Positions 1 to 16,530 of a stretch of 64,000 nucleotides of DNA are shown in pieces. The stretch comes from Mucidula mucida. Its lineage: Eukaryota; Basidiomycota; Agaricomycetes; Agaricales; Physalacriaceae. Each line of letters starts with the position of its first letter. The stretch's first letter is position 1. The notes beneath the pieces were generated by a model, which did no database searches, was not told where the DNA came from, and saw nothing but the letters and a program-made list of their open reading frames with translations. The DNA lies in the NCBI GenBank assembly GCA_015501055.1, contig JADNYV010000010.1, forward strand, positions 124,001 through 188,000, given 5' to 3'. Both the position numbers and the translations under genes were made by a program.

Positions 1-1809
1 AAGACCAGGTTCTTGCTTGGAGTATAGATAGCTCGTCAGGTTAGTTTATACACCTATTCATACGCCTGTCTATTTTCTGACATCCAGTCAGTCTATAATA
101 AACTCGTTTCCACATCACTCATGTACACGCCCATCGTTTTGGAGCATCATGTTCCGTTCAAAAAGCTTCCCAACGGCAAATTGTGAGTTGGCGCACGTTC
201 ACAGGTTTTCGTTTCCTTAACAGTTCTTAGTAAACCACCCACGCAGACGAAAAAGTTAAAGGCCCTTCAGAAGCTTATCCTATCGTATTTCCACAACACG
301 ATACAGCTTCTATCGCAGGCCACGGACTCTGAAATGATGCAATTAGCGATCACAGAGAGCGCGAAAATCATCCCGTATGTGGTTAGCAGCAGGAAGACCG
401 TAAAGGTCTACCTTAAGGTACCCTGATTTTGTCACCGGGAAGCTTCAAACCTAACGTGTCGACTTAGAAATGTCTTGAGCTCTGGTCTGCAGATGCAGAT
501 GACAGCACACGAATCGCCGCCTTCTTAGCGGTCCGAAAGCTAGCTTCGGCGACTGATGTCTCAATCATGGACAACGTACTCAAGGTAACAAATTCCCTAC
601 ATCCCATGCGTTCTAACTTATACCCCTTCCAGGGAACATATCTGACACTCGTTCGGTCCTCCAAATCCACGAGTGCTTACACCTTGCCTGCCATCAATTT
701 GATGAAGAATTCTGCCTCTGAAATATTCAGCCTGGATCACACGGCTTCGTATCAACTCGCCTTTGGCTACATCCGACAATTGGCTATTCATCTACGCAAC
801 AGCATGAAGATCAAGACCAAGGTCGGTCTTAACATTATTGCCAGAGGTACACGTTCTCAACACAAGTACCCTTCTATAGGAAGCCTACAAACAGGTTTAC
901 AATTGGCAGTATGTGCATTCAATCGATTTTTGGTGCCTCGTGCTTGCGCGAGCCTGTGACGCTGAGACTGAGAAGCAAAACGGTGGCCAGGCTAGCGAAT
1001 TGAAGCCACTCATTTACCCCGTGGTCCAGATTAGTCTAGGCGCCATAAAGTGGGTGTTCCCATCAATTCTTGACTGACGTTCATTGTTGAACTCACACCA
1101 AATCTATTTTAGACTCATCTCGAGCAGTCGCTCGTACCCTTTCCATCTGCACATCATTCGTTCTCTGCTTCACTTGATCCGCCACACTCACACCTACATC
1201 CCTATATCCCCATATATCCTTCCCATTCTCACTACCACCCTCTCGGCTCCCTCTCTCAAGTCGAGCACCCTGCGACCGTTGGACTTTGAGGTCCAAATCC
1301 GAGCGCCGCAACAGTATCTCAAAACCCGCGTCTACGCCGAAGGTCTGATAGACGAGGCGTCCTTCCTCCTTGCGGAGTGGCTGGCCAGTACGGCGGTCCA
1401 AGGGCAGATCGCCTTTCCCGAGGTCGTTATACCAATAGTTGTCACCTTGAGGAGAAGTCTCAAGAGCGCCCGGACAGGGTCGACAGCTGGAAAGGACCTT
1501 GCCCTGCTGAAGACGTTGATTGAACGCGTGGAGGAGAGCTCCAAATGGGTTGAATCACGTCGGAAGAATCTCCGGATAGCACCAGCCCAACAGGACAATG
1601 TTGCAATGTGGCAGAAAGAAATGCAGAGCAAGGTGGATGAATCCCCATTAGCGAGGTATGTGAAAGTACAGCGCAAGGCTCGAGAGAAGCGGCAGAAGCT
1701 GGTGGAAAAGGTAAGAATTTACCTTCAACGTGGGATTGCACAAGTACTCATCCGTTCACTCGCGTCCCAGGCTCGAAAAGGTGAAGATGAAATTCTCGAT
1801 CGGGAGTGA
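1..1809 (+). CDS. NOC2: Nucleolar complex protein 2 (NOC2), 3' part; gene begins upstream of the window
   Basis: Noc2 family protein, a nucleolar/nucleoplasmic factor that in yeast pairs with Noc1 and Noc3 to move pre-60S ribosomal particles (family knowledge). Spliced exons give the conserved blocks in order: HHVPFKKLPNGK (about 147-182), a helical repeat stretch with ESAKIIPYVV, TLPAINLMKNSASE, YIRQLAIHLRNSMKIK, then VYNWQYVHSIDFW, and in the last large exon IIRSLLHLIRHTHTYIP and RAPQQYLKTRVYAEGLIDE. Stop is TGA at 1807-1809. The first bases (to about 90) are intron with only a few exon bases before it. The last intron (1711-1770, 60 nt) has GT-AG ends but is a multiple of three and free of stops, so retention would add 20 residues. 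The N-terminal half lies outside the window. Function assignment is firm; exact exon edges are inferred. Confidence 0.9.
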
Positions 1810-2101
1810 AAGGGTGAAGAGCGAGGTTTGGTTTGGAGTTCCCAAGGTTGATTTTGGGAGTGTCTTCGTCTTCGATGTATCTATCATCTCGACATCCCGA
1901 AATTCCAACGCTAGCGTGGGCGGCTTTTCAATATCTGCCTCGGTGCCTTAGCGGTTAGCCATCATCGAACTTGATACGTTGAACAACAATATGGTGTCCC
2001 CTGGCTATATATTCACCGCACTTGAACGCGTGAGTGCACTGTATGTATTTCTGAGAGATACCTGTTCGGGCTTTCGGTCTCGACGTAACTATACAACGTT
2101 A

Positions 2102-2490
2102 CTACCATATGCCGAAGAATCTCTTCCACCAGGGCCTGCCGATTCCTTTGGCACTCTTTTCCATGCCTTCCATAAGCCGTTCGTAATGATGAGGTACAGA
2201 CGCTGGTTTCAGCATCTTGTTGGAAAGTTTATACTAAGTTGTCGGAAAAGCGCGCTGTGAGAACTGTACTCTATCTGCGGGAGATGAAGAAGATGCACCT
2301 TTTTCATCATGACGTTGTCTTGAAGGGCTTTAGCCGCGTCGACTGCTTGTGGGGTTAAATTTGGGTGTTGGGCTAATGACTCCAGAAAGCGCCCGAACTG
2401 TAACTGACTACGCAGAGTGTCTGGAGCCCATTGACGCCCAATTTTGGTAAGCGTTTGTGCAAGCGCGGCAGCCTTGGTCGATGTGGCCAT
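2102..2490 (-). CDS. CBP6: CBP6/UQCC2-type cytochrome b (bc1 complex) assembly factor
   Basis: Two exons, complement(2299-2490) and complement(2102-2233), joined over a 65 nt GT-AG intron, give a protein of 107 residues. The N-terminal part has the helical motif LTKIGRQWAPDTLR and the block AAKALQDNVMMKK. The C-terminal part, NKMLKPASVPHHYERLMEG, aligns with the yeast Cbp6 segment around LYKPAGNPQYYQRL. In yeast, Cbp6 forms a complex with Cbp3 on the mitochondrial ribosome exit and promotes cytochrome b translation and assembly (family knowledge). The start at 2490 was chosen because it opens the conserved region; an in-frame ATG at 2514 would add eight residues. The gene is convergent with NOC2, about 290 bp from its stop. 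Similarity is read by eye from short motifs. Confidence 0.75.
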
Positions 2491-3974
2491 GGTCTGTTCG
2501 AGGAAGAGAAACAATCTCTGAAAACAGCAATGACCTCATTCAAACTCCGATCGGAACTTGGCGCGATCGCGTTCTCTGCGCGCACGTGGACACCACCCTC
2601 CACTCGGACCACACCCGTTCGACGTTGACTTTCTCTTTCTATCTGCTTGAGCCTCAGGAATGATGTCCAACTCATCACGCGCTGTCTGTAACTCTTTGAT
2701 GACAAGTCTCGTCTTCTCACGCATCGTTCGGATTTCGGCACACATTGTGACACGACTGACGGCAAACACGACATAATTACCTCTCCGCGATCCATACAAC
2801 CTCCCTGGATAGATTCTCGGGATTTCGTGTATCTGACTTCTGCCGAATCAAATGTCGCGAACCATTATCTGACAACGGCCGAAAAATCAAACGATAAATT
2901 CAGATAAATTGTGAATGCATGATCATAACATCACACACTCTGGAAACACGACAGCGGTAAGCTCGAGTACTTCGGCACCACACTTCACATGTCCACATGC
3001 CTATATACACCACCCACGGTCAGACGACGAGGAGTCCGCCAGCTTGGTTTGTGCACCCGTCGTTCCAGTGCGTATCGCGCTGCTTCCTCACTGAATCTGG
3101 TGCTTCTCAGCACCATTTTCTCACTTCTGATGTGGCGTCGAGTGCGTTATTTTTATCCCCATGACTGTATCCTGAAGCAATTAATCTACGGTTACTTTGC
3201 GACCTTGACCGGTTGATTTGTATCCGAATTTGTGCCCACTGATCCTTCCCAGTGGATTAATGTGAAGCGTCATCTCTGGACGAATACACCAGTCGGCCGA
3301 TACTTTGCATCCCTCTTAGGAGACACTGCGGGGATTTCCTCTTGGTATCCTACAATAGGTTTCGATGTGATTCTCTCCAAAAGCTCCGAATTTGACAGGA
3401 CACGAACCTCCAGGTCTTTGAGCTGAGTGGCAATCTTTTACATTACCGAATGCCTTTAGGCGACTGTCATACGTTGCTTCGAGGCGATGTCCGGATAACA
3501 CTATCTCCTCGAAATCCCTCAGGAAACCGCGCGATTTAATCTGTTTTTAAGGTTGGACATTGTGAAAGGCTTCCTTAATGACTACTGCACACCTCGTTAG
3601 TAGACTTACAGTGAATTCTGTATCTTCCAATTCGAATCTATCATCGGGCTATTCAACAACCGGTCATCTACTAGCCTTCACCATGAGCACTATCCCCACA
3701 GACGAGGAACATGCTAGAACGAGCTCGATTGAAGGCGATTGGTTGCGTAGTATATACAAGTGAATTGGAAAATTTCTTGAGCGTGTCTCATCTTAAGTTA
3801 AGCTGTGAGCACTGAGCTTGCAGTCCGAGTTCAAACGTCTCGGAGTTAGCCAGCCCCTAATAGTGAGTGCAGGACAGCACTGCCACTGCAGTGCCACTGC
3901 AGGGCCATGTGTCCATTTAGCGCCCACCTGTCTGCCAGTGTCAAAATTGTTGGTCGTCGTTCCACCCTCTTACC
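2491..3974. other. Intergenic region between CBP6 and the HSPA12-like gene
   Basis: No gene is supported here. A minus-strand reading frame at 2536-2799 (87 codons, with a coiled-coil-like stretch REKTRLVIKELQTARDELD) could be a small gene or an upstream exon, but it has no recognisable family. Short tandem copies of a CACTGC-rich unit lie at about 3879-3903. The last few hundred bases should hold the promoter of the gene starting at 3975. Confidence 0.4.
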
Positions 3975-6900
3975 ATGAGCTGCTGTGGCGAGCCCAAGAC
4001 CAAGAACGATGATCAGAATCGCCCGGTATCGCAGTACAATCCCGCGTTCGTCTCTCAGCAGCCAGGGCCAACCCCGGATCTCTCTCCAAAAACACCGTAC
4101 TTTCAGCAGCCCATTGCCTCCCCTCCTCCTGTACATTATCAGAATGGATACCAGCCACAGCAGGGATGGGATTGGCGACCGACTTCTCCTCCAATAAGCA
4201 TGATCAATGGAGGCGGCTCTCCTCGGCCACCGTCAATTATGAACGGCTCGTATTCTATGAACGACTCGATACGGAACAGACAGTCGGGTTCTGGAATGCA
4301 GCCCGGTCCGTATTCGCCTTCGCTGTCTCCGGGTTCTCCTCCACCAATGTCAACATCACCAGTGGGGAGAATGGAAGCAATTTCTCCCCCGATAGATGAA
4401 GGGAAGATGTCAGTCTCTATTGATTTCGGTACGTGACAGGCCTCTTCTGTCGGACTGCCCTTCCACTGACCTTGCCTTGATTTATTCAGGGACTACTTTC
4501 TCCGGTGTGGTATGTCTCTTTTTTCGGTCGATTCTGCTGTTGTCTAAGGCCATAATTCAGGCCTATGGTTCTTCACGTATCGCAGGAGGAAGAGTGCAGC
4601 AAATCCTGAGCTGGCCAGGTTCATTTGAAAACTTCAGAAAGGTCTGGCCCTTATCTTTAGACGCCTCATTGACCAATAATTATAAGATTCCGACGTGTTT
4701 ATTATATGATGAGGAAGGCAGAGTAATAGCATGGGGTCTTGAAGCGAAGAATGCAGGGCCTCTAGCCGATACCATGAAATGTGAATGGTTCAAACTCTTT
4801 TTGGAACCACACGCTCTGCGAGATCAATCAGCTGTCGATCCACGCCTACCACCCCTTCCGGTACGCGTCAAGATCCACTAACCACCAACGTCACTCAACA
4901 CTATCCAGCCAGGGAAAAAAGCAATTGATCTAATCGTGGACTTTCTCGGCTGTCTCTGGGAATACGCTAAGGAGCAGATTACACGGGAAATAGGAGCCGT
5001 CGCCGATCTCAGTTGGTTTTGTTCACGTCAAAGAATTTTCGGCGCTGATATACTTGCACAGATACTGCTGACGTGTGGCTTACTGTTCCAGCGGCTTGGG
5101 ATGCCAAAGGTTGTGATATCATGCGCGATGCGGCCATCGCTGCGGGCCTTGTTCAGAGCGCTCGGGCAGGAGACAGCCAGTGGCGCGAACGGTTGCGCAT
5201 AATCACGGAACCCGAAGCTGCTGCTGTACATTGCGCGCACCTTACTGACCTTCATAAACTCAAGCCCTCGCAAAACTTCATTGTATGCGATGCCGGAGGC
5301 GGAACTGTGGACCTAGCCATCTACAAGGTTTGTCTCGGGATTGCGCACCTGCCGAACATTATCTCACGGAAACCGCGGTTCAGATAATTGGGCAAATGGC
5401 GAATCTGGAGATTGCTGAGATTGCAGCACGGTCGGGTGCAAATTGTGGCAGTCTTTTCTTAGATTTGCGATTCAGGGAACTCGTCAAGACGGTGCTTGTC
5501 ACTTTCTTGTACTAGCGTAAATCTGCCTAACGGGAGAATCTGCACAGCTCCTTGCGGATCACCCCGCTCATCTTGATCCCGCGTCTCTGGCGAACTTCAG
5601 TAAGCACAGGTCAAAAGCTTCTCGTTATGTTCTCATGACTTCCCCAGTGCACTCATTCAGCGAAACGGACAAACTAGACTATGGCGGCGTTCGTGATGAT
5701 GGTAGGTCAATCCGTGTCATACACCTTGCGCGTATCAATCTTTGCATAGCAAACATGTTCCATTTTACTTGTTTCAATGTGGAAGATCCCAATGATGAAT
5801 CCGTGGGTCTAGTCGACGGCCAACTCTCTATTCCTGGAGTCCTCTTACGACGCGAAGTGTACGTCGTTCCCGGCAGTTCACGATACGCTCACCTAAGTTA
5901 TGTAAAGCTTTGATCCCGTTGTTGAACAGGTACAGAGTTCATTAACTCGCCACGTGGAATGCTCACAGCTTTATACCTCAGGTTCTTGCTCTGATCGAAG
6001 AGCAAACCAGAAAGATCGATCAGCGGATCGATGCATTGTTGCTTGTCGGAGGATTCGCGGGAAGCGAGTATTTGAAACAGAGGGTCGAGGTGTGGATGAC
6101 GCTCTCTACGTACACGGAGATCTGACGTTAAAGTCTTTGCCTAGGAACGATTTTCTTCACGTATCCAAGTCATTGCACGGCCGGTAGACGCAGATACGGC
6201 TACTCTTCGAGGAGCGGCTCGGTATGGTTTGGCTCGTAAACCCCTCGTATCTAGCGTGATTGCTCCACGATCCTACATTATGAAGGTTTGTCTGTTCATT
6301 AATCGTTTGTGGTCGAACATTGACGACATCTCATAGGTGAAACTGCCTGCCGACCAGGAAGATTGGCAGAAACGCCCGGCCTACATCAAAACCAATGATG
6401 CAGGAGTTCATATATGCGAAAATCGGTACGCACTACACCACTTCCATTAGTGCTTTCTTACTTACTGTAACTCATAGCTTGCAATACCTCGTCCAGAAAG
6501 GAGCCATTCTTCGCAAAGGGTAACTTACTCAATTCAACGTATGATGAGGGCGTTCTGACCACGCTTGTCTAGACAACGTCTCACAACTAAATTCTGGTAC
6601 GAAATCTCAATAGAGCTGATTCCCGACGCCGCTGATACGAACATTGTGACGCAGCAAGTTCTCGCAGACAAATCAAGGTGTGCCGTATGTTGTCCTTCAC
6701 CTAAGCGCGCAATTCAGTCTTGTCCGATACGATAGATTCCGCGTTCGTCGCCGTTATGTACACTAGCGAATCCGACAGGATCATGCGTTATACTGATGAA
6801 GGGGAGACTACGGAGCTTTGCAAATGGACCGTTGATCTGTCCTCCCTACCGGCGTTCCAGCAGGGCGCCTTGTCCGGGGGCGGGTTCTACACTGGTACGC

Positions 6901-7112
6901 AATATCACGTTCTCAGTGTAACGCATACTAATCTCCCCCGTCCACCTCCGCTCCTCCGATAGAATTCGAACTTGGCCTGGAGTTGGATAGTGCGGAAGTT
7001 CGTGGGATTCTCCTGTACGATAACCAAGAATGGGGACGGTGAGATATTCCTTCTGCCTTTCGATTCGTTCTCATCCTTTATTGATAGGGTTACGTTCGAT
7101 TTCCTCAATTAG
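3975..7112 (+). CDS. HSPA12-like Hsp70-type ATPase with proline-rich N-terminal extension
   Basis: A gene of about a dozen exons. Exon 1 (3975-4428) encodes MSCCGEPK and about 130 residues rich in Pro, Ser, Gly and Gln, ending in the phosphate-1 loop SIDFG|TTFSGV, split by an intron. Later exons give IPTCLLYDEEG, a helical block around LWEYAKEQITREIG, VWLTVPAAWD, TEPEAAAVHC, the phosphate-2 motif VCDAGGGTVDLAIYK, the adenosine-site motif LLLVGGFAGSEYLKQRV, and RPVDADTATLRGAARYG. These are the actin/Hsp70-fold ATPase motifs in the HSPA12 arrangement; the Hsp70 substrate-binding domain is not seen. Stop TAG is at 7110-7112. HSPA12-like families are expanded in fungi and their clients are mostly unknown. 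A 45 nt candidate intron lies near 4641-4685. Cys3-Cys4 at the N-terminus could be S-acylated; that is inference. Confidence 0.85.
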
Positions 7113-7662
7113 TCGAATATATGATGGACAGCTGTATATATTTTAGGCTATGTTTTGGTGAATGGTATGGTATGGCTCTTCACACGTACGGTTATTCGTG
7201 ACCGAGAAGGCCTATGCTCTTAGCGGCCTCAACACTTTATCATATGATGCATACTTGCGTGGATTTGATCCATCCGTCAGTATCGCACTCATCTGGCTTT
7301 TGCTTATGTGGGCAATCGGTTGACGACGTGCTTTTGGAGGCAGGTACCTGAGATATTGCGCAATGATGAGATTGCACCGGTTCACACCGTGCTCCATGCT
7401 GTGGGTCCATTCGGGACCATTCGCCGCTCCTATTTCTATTACTGATCATTCCATTTGCAGAATATTTTTTCGAATTTGCGGGTGTCTTGGCTTATCTACA
7501 GGCAGGCACCCACTCGGATGGACCGCCAACAGCCAGCTTGGAGATTTCGGATCCGGCCATTGCCGTAAGGTTCGGTCTTTGCCAGATACTCCCGATCTAC
7601 AGATCAAATGGCGTTCAGTATAAAACCCATGGCAAATTCGGTTTTCTCGAGTTTGCTCTGTC
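7113..7662. other. Intergenic region between the HSPA12-like gene and ALO1
   Basis: No coding region is supported. It holds the 3' end of the HSPA12-like gene and presumably the ALO1 promoter. Short open frames on both strands show no family resemblance. Confidence 0.5.
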
Positions 7663-9304
7663 ATGTCCCGGCTCACCAATATTCCCCTCGCTGACCTCTA
7701 CTCCCTCCTGCAACCCATCACGGTCGCCGGTCATGCCTCCTCCTTCCACAATTGGGCTCAGACATTCCACTGCACGCCGCTAACTATCTTCGAGCCCGAG
7801 AATGCCTACCACTGTCAACTTATCCTGGAGCTTGCGCGTCGGGAAAAAAAGGTGGTACGCGCTGCCGGTGTGGGGCATAGCCCGAGTGACATTGCCTGCA
7901 CGAACGAGTTCTTGTTACGGACCCAAAAGCTTAATCGTTTATTATCGGTAAGCGTATCTATTTGTTCCTGTTTTATCTCCCTATGTCTGATCTGGCATGT
8001 CAGGTCGATGTCGAAAAGCGACGCGTCACTGTCGAAGCAGGGATCACGCTGAACGAGCTACATGCCCATCTAGCGCGTCACGATCTCGCGATGATGAACG
8101 TTGGGTCAATATCAGATCAGACATTGGGCGGGGTCGTGACGACTGCGACACACGGATCCGGAATAACATACGGCGTTATTTCCACGCACGTTATGTCTCT
8201 AACTCTTTTGCTCGCCGACGGTACATACGTGTCGTGTTCGCGACGAGAGCACTCAGACCTGTTCACCGCGTCCATCTGTGGTTTGGGGGCGACTGGTCTC
8301 ATTATTAGCGTCGAGCTCGAGGTGGAACCTGCCTTCAGACTGAAAGAAGTCGCAGAGTCGCGACCCTTTGACGATGTGCTGGACAACCTGGACGAGATCG
8401 CGCACTCGGCGGAGCATGTGCGCTTAGCGTGGACCCCTTCAGCAGATAGGGTGAGAGTGGGGATGATGAATCGTACGCAAGAGGTGCGTCTTAACAGTTG
8501 ATAGGCCAGAAGCAAGCTTTCTCATCATAATCTTCAGCCCAAGACAATCGATGGCAGCTGGTTTTGGGACACGTTCATGGCCTTTCATGTTCTTCAATTG
8601 ATTCTGTTTATCGGACGCTACGTCTCCGCTGTGACCAACTTTGCCGGACACTTCATTTGTTGGCTCGGAGGTCCTAGATCCGTCAAAGTGGACGACAGCC
8701 ATCGCATCTTCAATTTAGACTGCCTCGTGAGACTTTTTTCTTTTGATGGCGCCTCCTCACTCTAACGCCGTCCCCATTTAGTTCCTCCAGTACACCACGG
8801 AGTGGGCCGTCCCTTACACAAATGCCCAAGACTGTCTTCGTGACCTACACGATTGGCTCCACCATGAATATCAGGATCCGTATGGATTACGCCCACACTT
8901 CCCCATCGAAATTCGGTTCTCAGCGCCGGATGACATTTGGCTGAGTCCCAGTCGAGGTCAAGAGACGTGCTGGATTGGAATCGTTCAATTCAAGTAAGTC
9001 CTCGGTTTTCCTTACCGCTGCTGGGTTCTAACGCGCACGCAGGCCATATGGGTTCAGCGTACCTTACAGAAAGCTCTTCGCGGGCTTTGAAGACATTCTT
9101 CTGAAAAACGGTGGTCGTCCGCATTGGGCAAAGGCACATTCCCTTCACCGCGACGCGCTACGCGAACTCTACCCACACTTCGATGACTTCGTCCAGGTTC
9201 TGGAAAAAGTCGACCCACATGGTATTTTTCGCAACGAATACATTCAACGGCATTTCTTCGACATCCCCATCCCAGCAAGATTGTTTAAACTACGGCAGAC
9301 GTAG
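7663..9304 (+). CDS. ALO1: D-arabinono-1,4-lactone oxidase
   Basis: FAD-dependent oxidase for the last step of D-erythroascorbate synthesis, placed in the mitochondrial outer membrane in yeast (family knowledge). Five exons (7663-7947, 8004-8483, 8538-8726, 8782-8993, 9043-9304) sum to 475 codons plus stop, close to the family size. The FAD-binding (PCMH-type) domain carries AAGVGHSPSD, with His72 in the position that binds FAD covalently in this family, then GGVVTTATHGSG and GLGATGLI. The ALO domain follows with FLQYTTEWAVPYTNAQ and PIEIRFSAPDDIWLS, and the C-terminal catalytic block has RPHWAKAH. The start at 7663 gives an N-terminus of normal length. All exons join in frame with GT-AG ends and no disruption. 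The gene is followed after about 125 bp by the convergent UBC7-type gene. Confidence 0.93.
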
Positions 9305-9429
9305 TGTTCGGCATAGACGATTACATTCGCATTCTCATCGTACCAACTGTATAATTGTTACTACAACATTCCCCGCTTATTACAAGTATTAGCTACCCAA
9401 TGGGACGTCCAGCCGTCTCCTTTATAACT

Positions 9430-10373
9430 TTACAATCCTAGTTGTTCTCTGATCGATTCGCGCACGATGCGTTCGTACTCTGCGCGATTGTCGCGATACA
9501 ACTTACAACAATCGATATTAGCGCCACTTTCGAGATTGGGTTCTAGACGCGAAGAATCAATCATTGATAAGGAGGTGTGAGCGGCCGGAAGAACGTACCC
9601 GCGAGCATGGAAATGACGCTCAGGATGACCTTCTCGACGCTCTGCACGGGGCTCCATCGCTCCGACGCTTGTTCGTACATGGTAGGATCATCCCCAGGCG
9701 TGTGTAAGATGGAGATGCACACGTTTCCGTCAGCATAGACTGGCGTGAGCGATTAGTGGCCCGTCAAACCAACGCCCTCAATGACCGCGTACTGTTGGGG
9801 TGGAACAAAGGGGGTTCGAATTTCATCTTGAATGGGGATAGTGGGTAGTCGGACGGCTGTTAACGCCATGATTAACCGAAGCGGATACAATGTTACATCT
9901 GACGACGACGAGAGAGGCAACTTACAAACGTTAATTTCGCCGAAAATACGCCCCCTTCCTGTAGTCGGATAAAAAAAAAGATATAAATGACCAAAACAGC
10001 TGGCGATGCATATCAAAACAGGACATACAAACGGTGTGTCTTTCGGGCCACAGATCAAGGCCTCCCAGGTGAAGAAATCTGTCGAGATACGTGTCAAATC
10101 GGAGAGACTAGATATGGGTTATCAATTGAGTGGCTGACCTGATTCTGAAATGGGACCTTCAAGTCGAGAAACTGGGCGTAAGCAACGGATACAGCACACG
10201 ATAGAGCCGTACCGCACCGGCCGTGAACATTCCATCCGGCGATCCTGAGAAACGTTGTATTCAGAACATCCACTGTGGCTAACCAATCCCAAGCTACCTC
10301 CAGCAGTTAGCTGTTTGTATTCTGTCATAAGTCTGCGTAATGCAGTCGCACTTCCTGATCCTCTGCCAGCCAT
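9430..10373 (-). CDS. UBC7: Ubiquitin-conjugating enzyme E2, UBC7/UBE2G2 type
   Basis: Spliced exons give a 173-residue E2 running from ATG at 10373 to TAA at 9430-9432. Landmarks: [16 protein letters not shown] (residues 42-57), [16 protein letters not shown] with catalytic Cys97, then the acidic-loop insertion [17 protein letters not shown] that marks the G class of E2s, and [20 protein letters not shown] near the end. In yeast this class (Ubc7) serves ER-associated degradation with Cue1 and the Hrd1/Doa10 ligases (family knowledge). Introns interrupt Gly35 in phase 1 and Ile90 in phase 1; the same two positions are used by the second G-class E2 at 21070. Five of the introns were placed by frame and conserved sequence; the join before Gly35 uses a TTGAAG acceptor. 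Confidence 0.93.
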
Positions 10374-10589
10374 TTCAAGTGTCGAAGAGGGGTGATGATG
10401 ATGGTCACGAGTAAAAAGTCGCTGAGGACGCGCACCGATCAACTCCGCGTAAGGCAATTCACTTTTCCACGACAATAATTTGTCCATTCGACCACACCGC
10501 CCCGACATGAGTATGAATTGTACAAGTTGCAGGAATTACATATGGATACAGCTCGTTAACTTCCCTAGGTTCGTCTCCACATCGGATAG

Positions 10590-14733
<4,144 letters not shown>

Positions 14734-14950
14734 TGAAAATCGTCGTCAATCTACGCGTGTCGTTTGCAGAGGGGGACGCTACCGCATCTCAGATGAGCGT
14801 TCGAGTCGAAGATAAAATTTGGCATCACGTCATGCCGCAATCGGTCACACACGCGCATAAAAAGAATAGTTTGTACAAATACCATATGGTAATGTACTTG
14901 GTCTAATAGATACTACCGAAATGAACACCCCCAGAAGATGAAAAGAAATC

Positions 14951-16329
14951 CTAATAGTTTGTTTGCTGGCTATGAAGGAAATTGAAACGAAGAATACCGC
15001 GTCGATGACTCTCCGGCAACTTGCAGCGAAAATATTCCTCTGAAGGAGAAGCGGTGGCGTAATGCATGTTGAAGGTGATCTCCTCTACCTCCGCAAAATG
15101 AGGAAGCGCCAGACACCTCTGAAAAGTTGCCCAGTTGGCGTCTTGGAGCCCCTCCAAAACGTCCACACTCAGTGTGAAGATCAAGGACTTCATCTTCGTA
15201 GACCGTATCTGAGAAAGCAGGAGGAATATTGTGGATAGCTTCGTGCAGTCGCATGCCTCCAAGCCAATTTGACGGACGTGAAGAGTAGTAAGGCTCGACA
15301 GGCCGGAAATGTTGACATGTCTGGCGATCTCAACTGGAAAACGTGTAAGATACCGATGCAAGCCAACTTCGAAGAACTTACGACACGGTAGAAAGTATGT
15401 AAGAATGAGATCGTCAACTTTTTTATCGTTTTTCCAACGGAAGCCAGAAGGATGCCACACGACTCAAGCTCATGAGTGGTGATGGAGTACAGGCTGAGGT
15501 CGCGGATGCAAAGGGCGGGCGTGAATGATGCCATCCAAGCAAACATTTCCTGCCGCGATGCAACGTGCAGCCCAAAGACATCAAACAACTGGCCTTGGGT
15601 AAAATGGCAGGAATGCAGCGATGGCCACCCAGATAGTGGGTAAGGAACGACCAGGGGGGAGGTTACATGATCTTCGACATCAACAGATGTATCATGGCCC
15701 AACAGCGAATCCGACATCGCGTCTTCTTCATCCTGAAACAGCCCCTCGTCGATGAAAGCGAAGCAGATCGCGACAGTCAGATGTCGGAGATGGGGAAAGT
15801 TGCATAGAAAGGCGAGGAGTTGGGGTGTGTCGTGAAAGGACACGTTGGACAGACTGAGCTTCGTGACTGAAGCAAAGGTGTAGAGGACCGACGATGACCA
15901 CTTCATGTCATCGAGCAGACCCCAGGACACCTTGCTCAACGTAAAAGAACGCAGCCTAGGAAGGTCGTGGAGGTATGAAGCGATAATGTCCCAGCCATTC
16001 CAGAAATTGTGATAGTGTTTAATCTTCTTAAACGCGTTTTCGACCTCAACATTCTGGAGGTAAGGCAGGAAGGTCGATTGGTCGGAGGATATAAGAGAGA
16101 GGAACGTGTCGATATTGGTCGGGGTAAGCCGAATAGAGGTCCACATATGATACCGACTGGCGGGAATCCAAGCTCTGCATACGAGACTGCAGCGGGCGAG
16201 GGTTTTTCTAGCCGTATGGTTGAAGTCGATGATCATGTCGCACAACTCTAGAGGTAGCGCAGGCGTATCCCAAGCGAAATGAGGGTACGCCTTTCTCAGA
16301 GTAGCATGAGGTTTCCGCCGCGAATGCAT
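14951..16329 (-). CDS. F-box / leucine-rich-repeat-like protein
   Basis: Exon 1 opens at 16329 (MHSRRKPH...) and has an F-box-like segment, LPLELCDMIIDF...LARCSLVCRAWIPASR, at residues 25-55, followed by irregular Leu-rich repeats (LRSFTLSKVSW, VTKLSLSNVSFHDTPQLLAFL, LRHLTV). Exon 2 continues the repeats (SGLSSLTTLHVRQIGLEACD, KSLIFTLSV) to the stop at 14951. The join can be made two ways: donor at 15386 with acceptor at 15334, or donor at 15381 with acceptor at 15329; both give a 53 nt intron and the repeat-bearing frame. The strongest pairing (GTAAGT at 15381 with CAG at 15334) would instead end at 15190. F-box proteins recruit substrates to SCF ubiquitin ligases; the substrate is unknown. 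The family is large in agaricomycetes. Confidence 0.75.
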
Positions 16330-16530
16330 GTTGCATGAAAGGTATCGCCAGCGAACGTGAGAGCAGGGTGCAGAATACAGGTCCCGCGTTCGCCATTCTT
16401 AAGGGCCACGTGAAAAGCTGTGTGATTAGATTTGTTCTGTTCCTAGGTTAGTCCAGCTAAGTAGATATTTCGGCATACGGTACAGAGTACTGTATTGGCT
16501 AACAGCACAATTGCTATTAGGAACTGAGCT

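Noticed and set aside
2536..2799. 87-codon minus-strand frame with coiled-coil character next to CBP6
   Set aside because: No family resemblance, no clear splice or promoter context; mentioned only under the intergenic entry.
3879..3903. Short CACTGC-rich direct repeats
   Set aside because: Only a few copies over 25 bp; too short to call as a repeat array or binding-site cluster.
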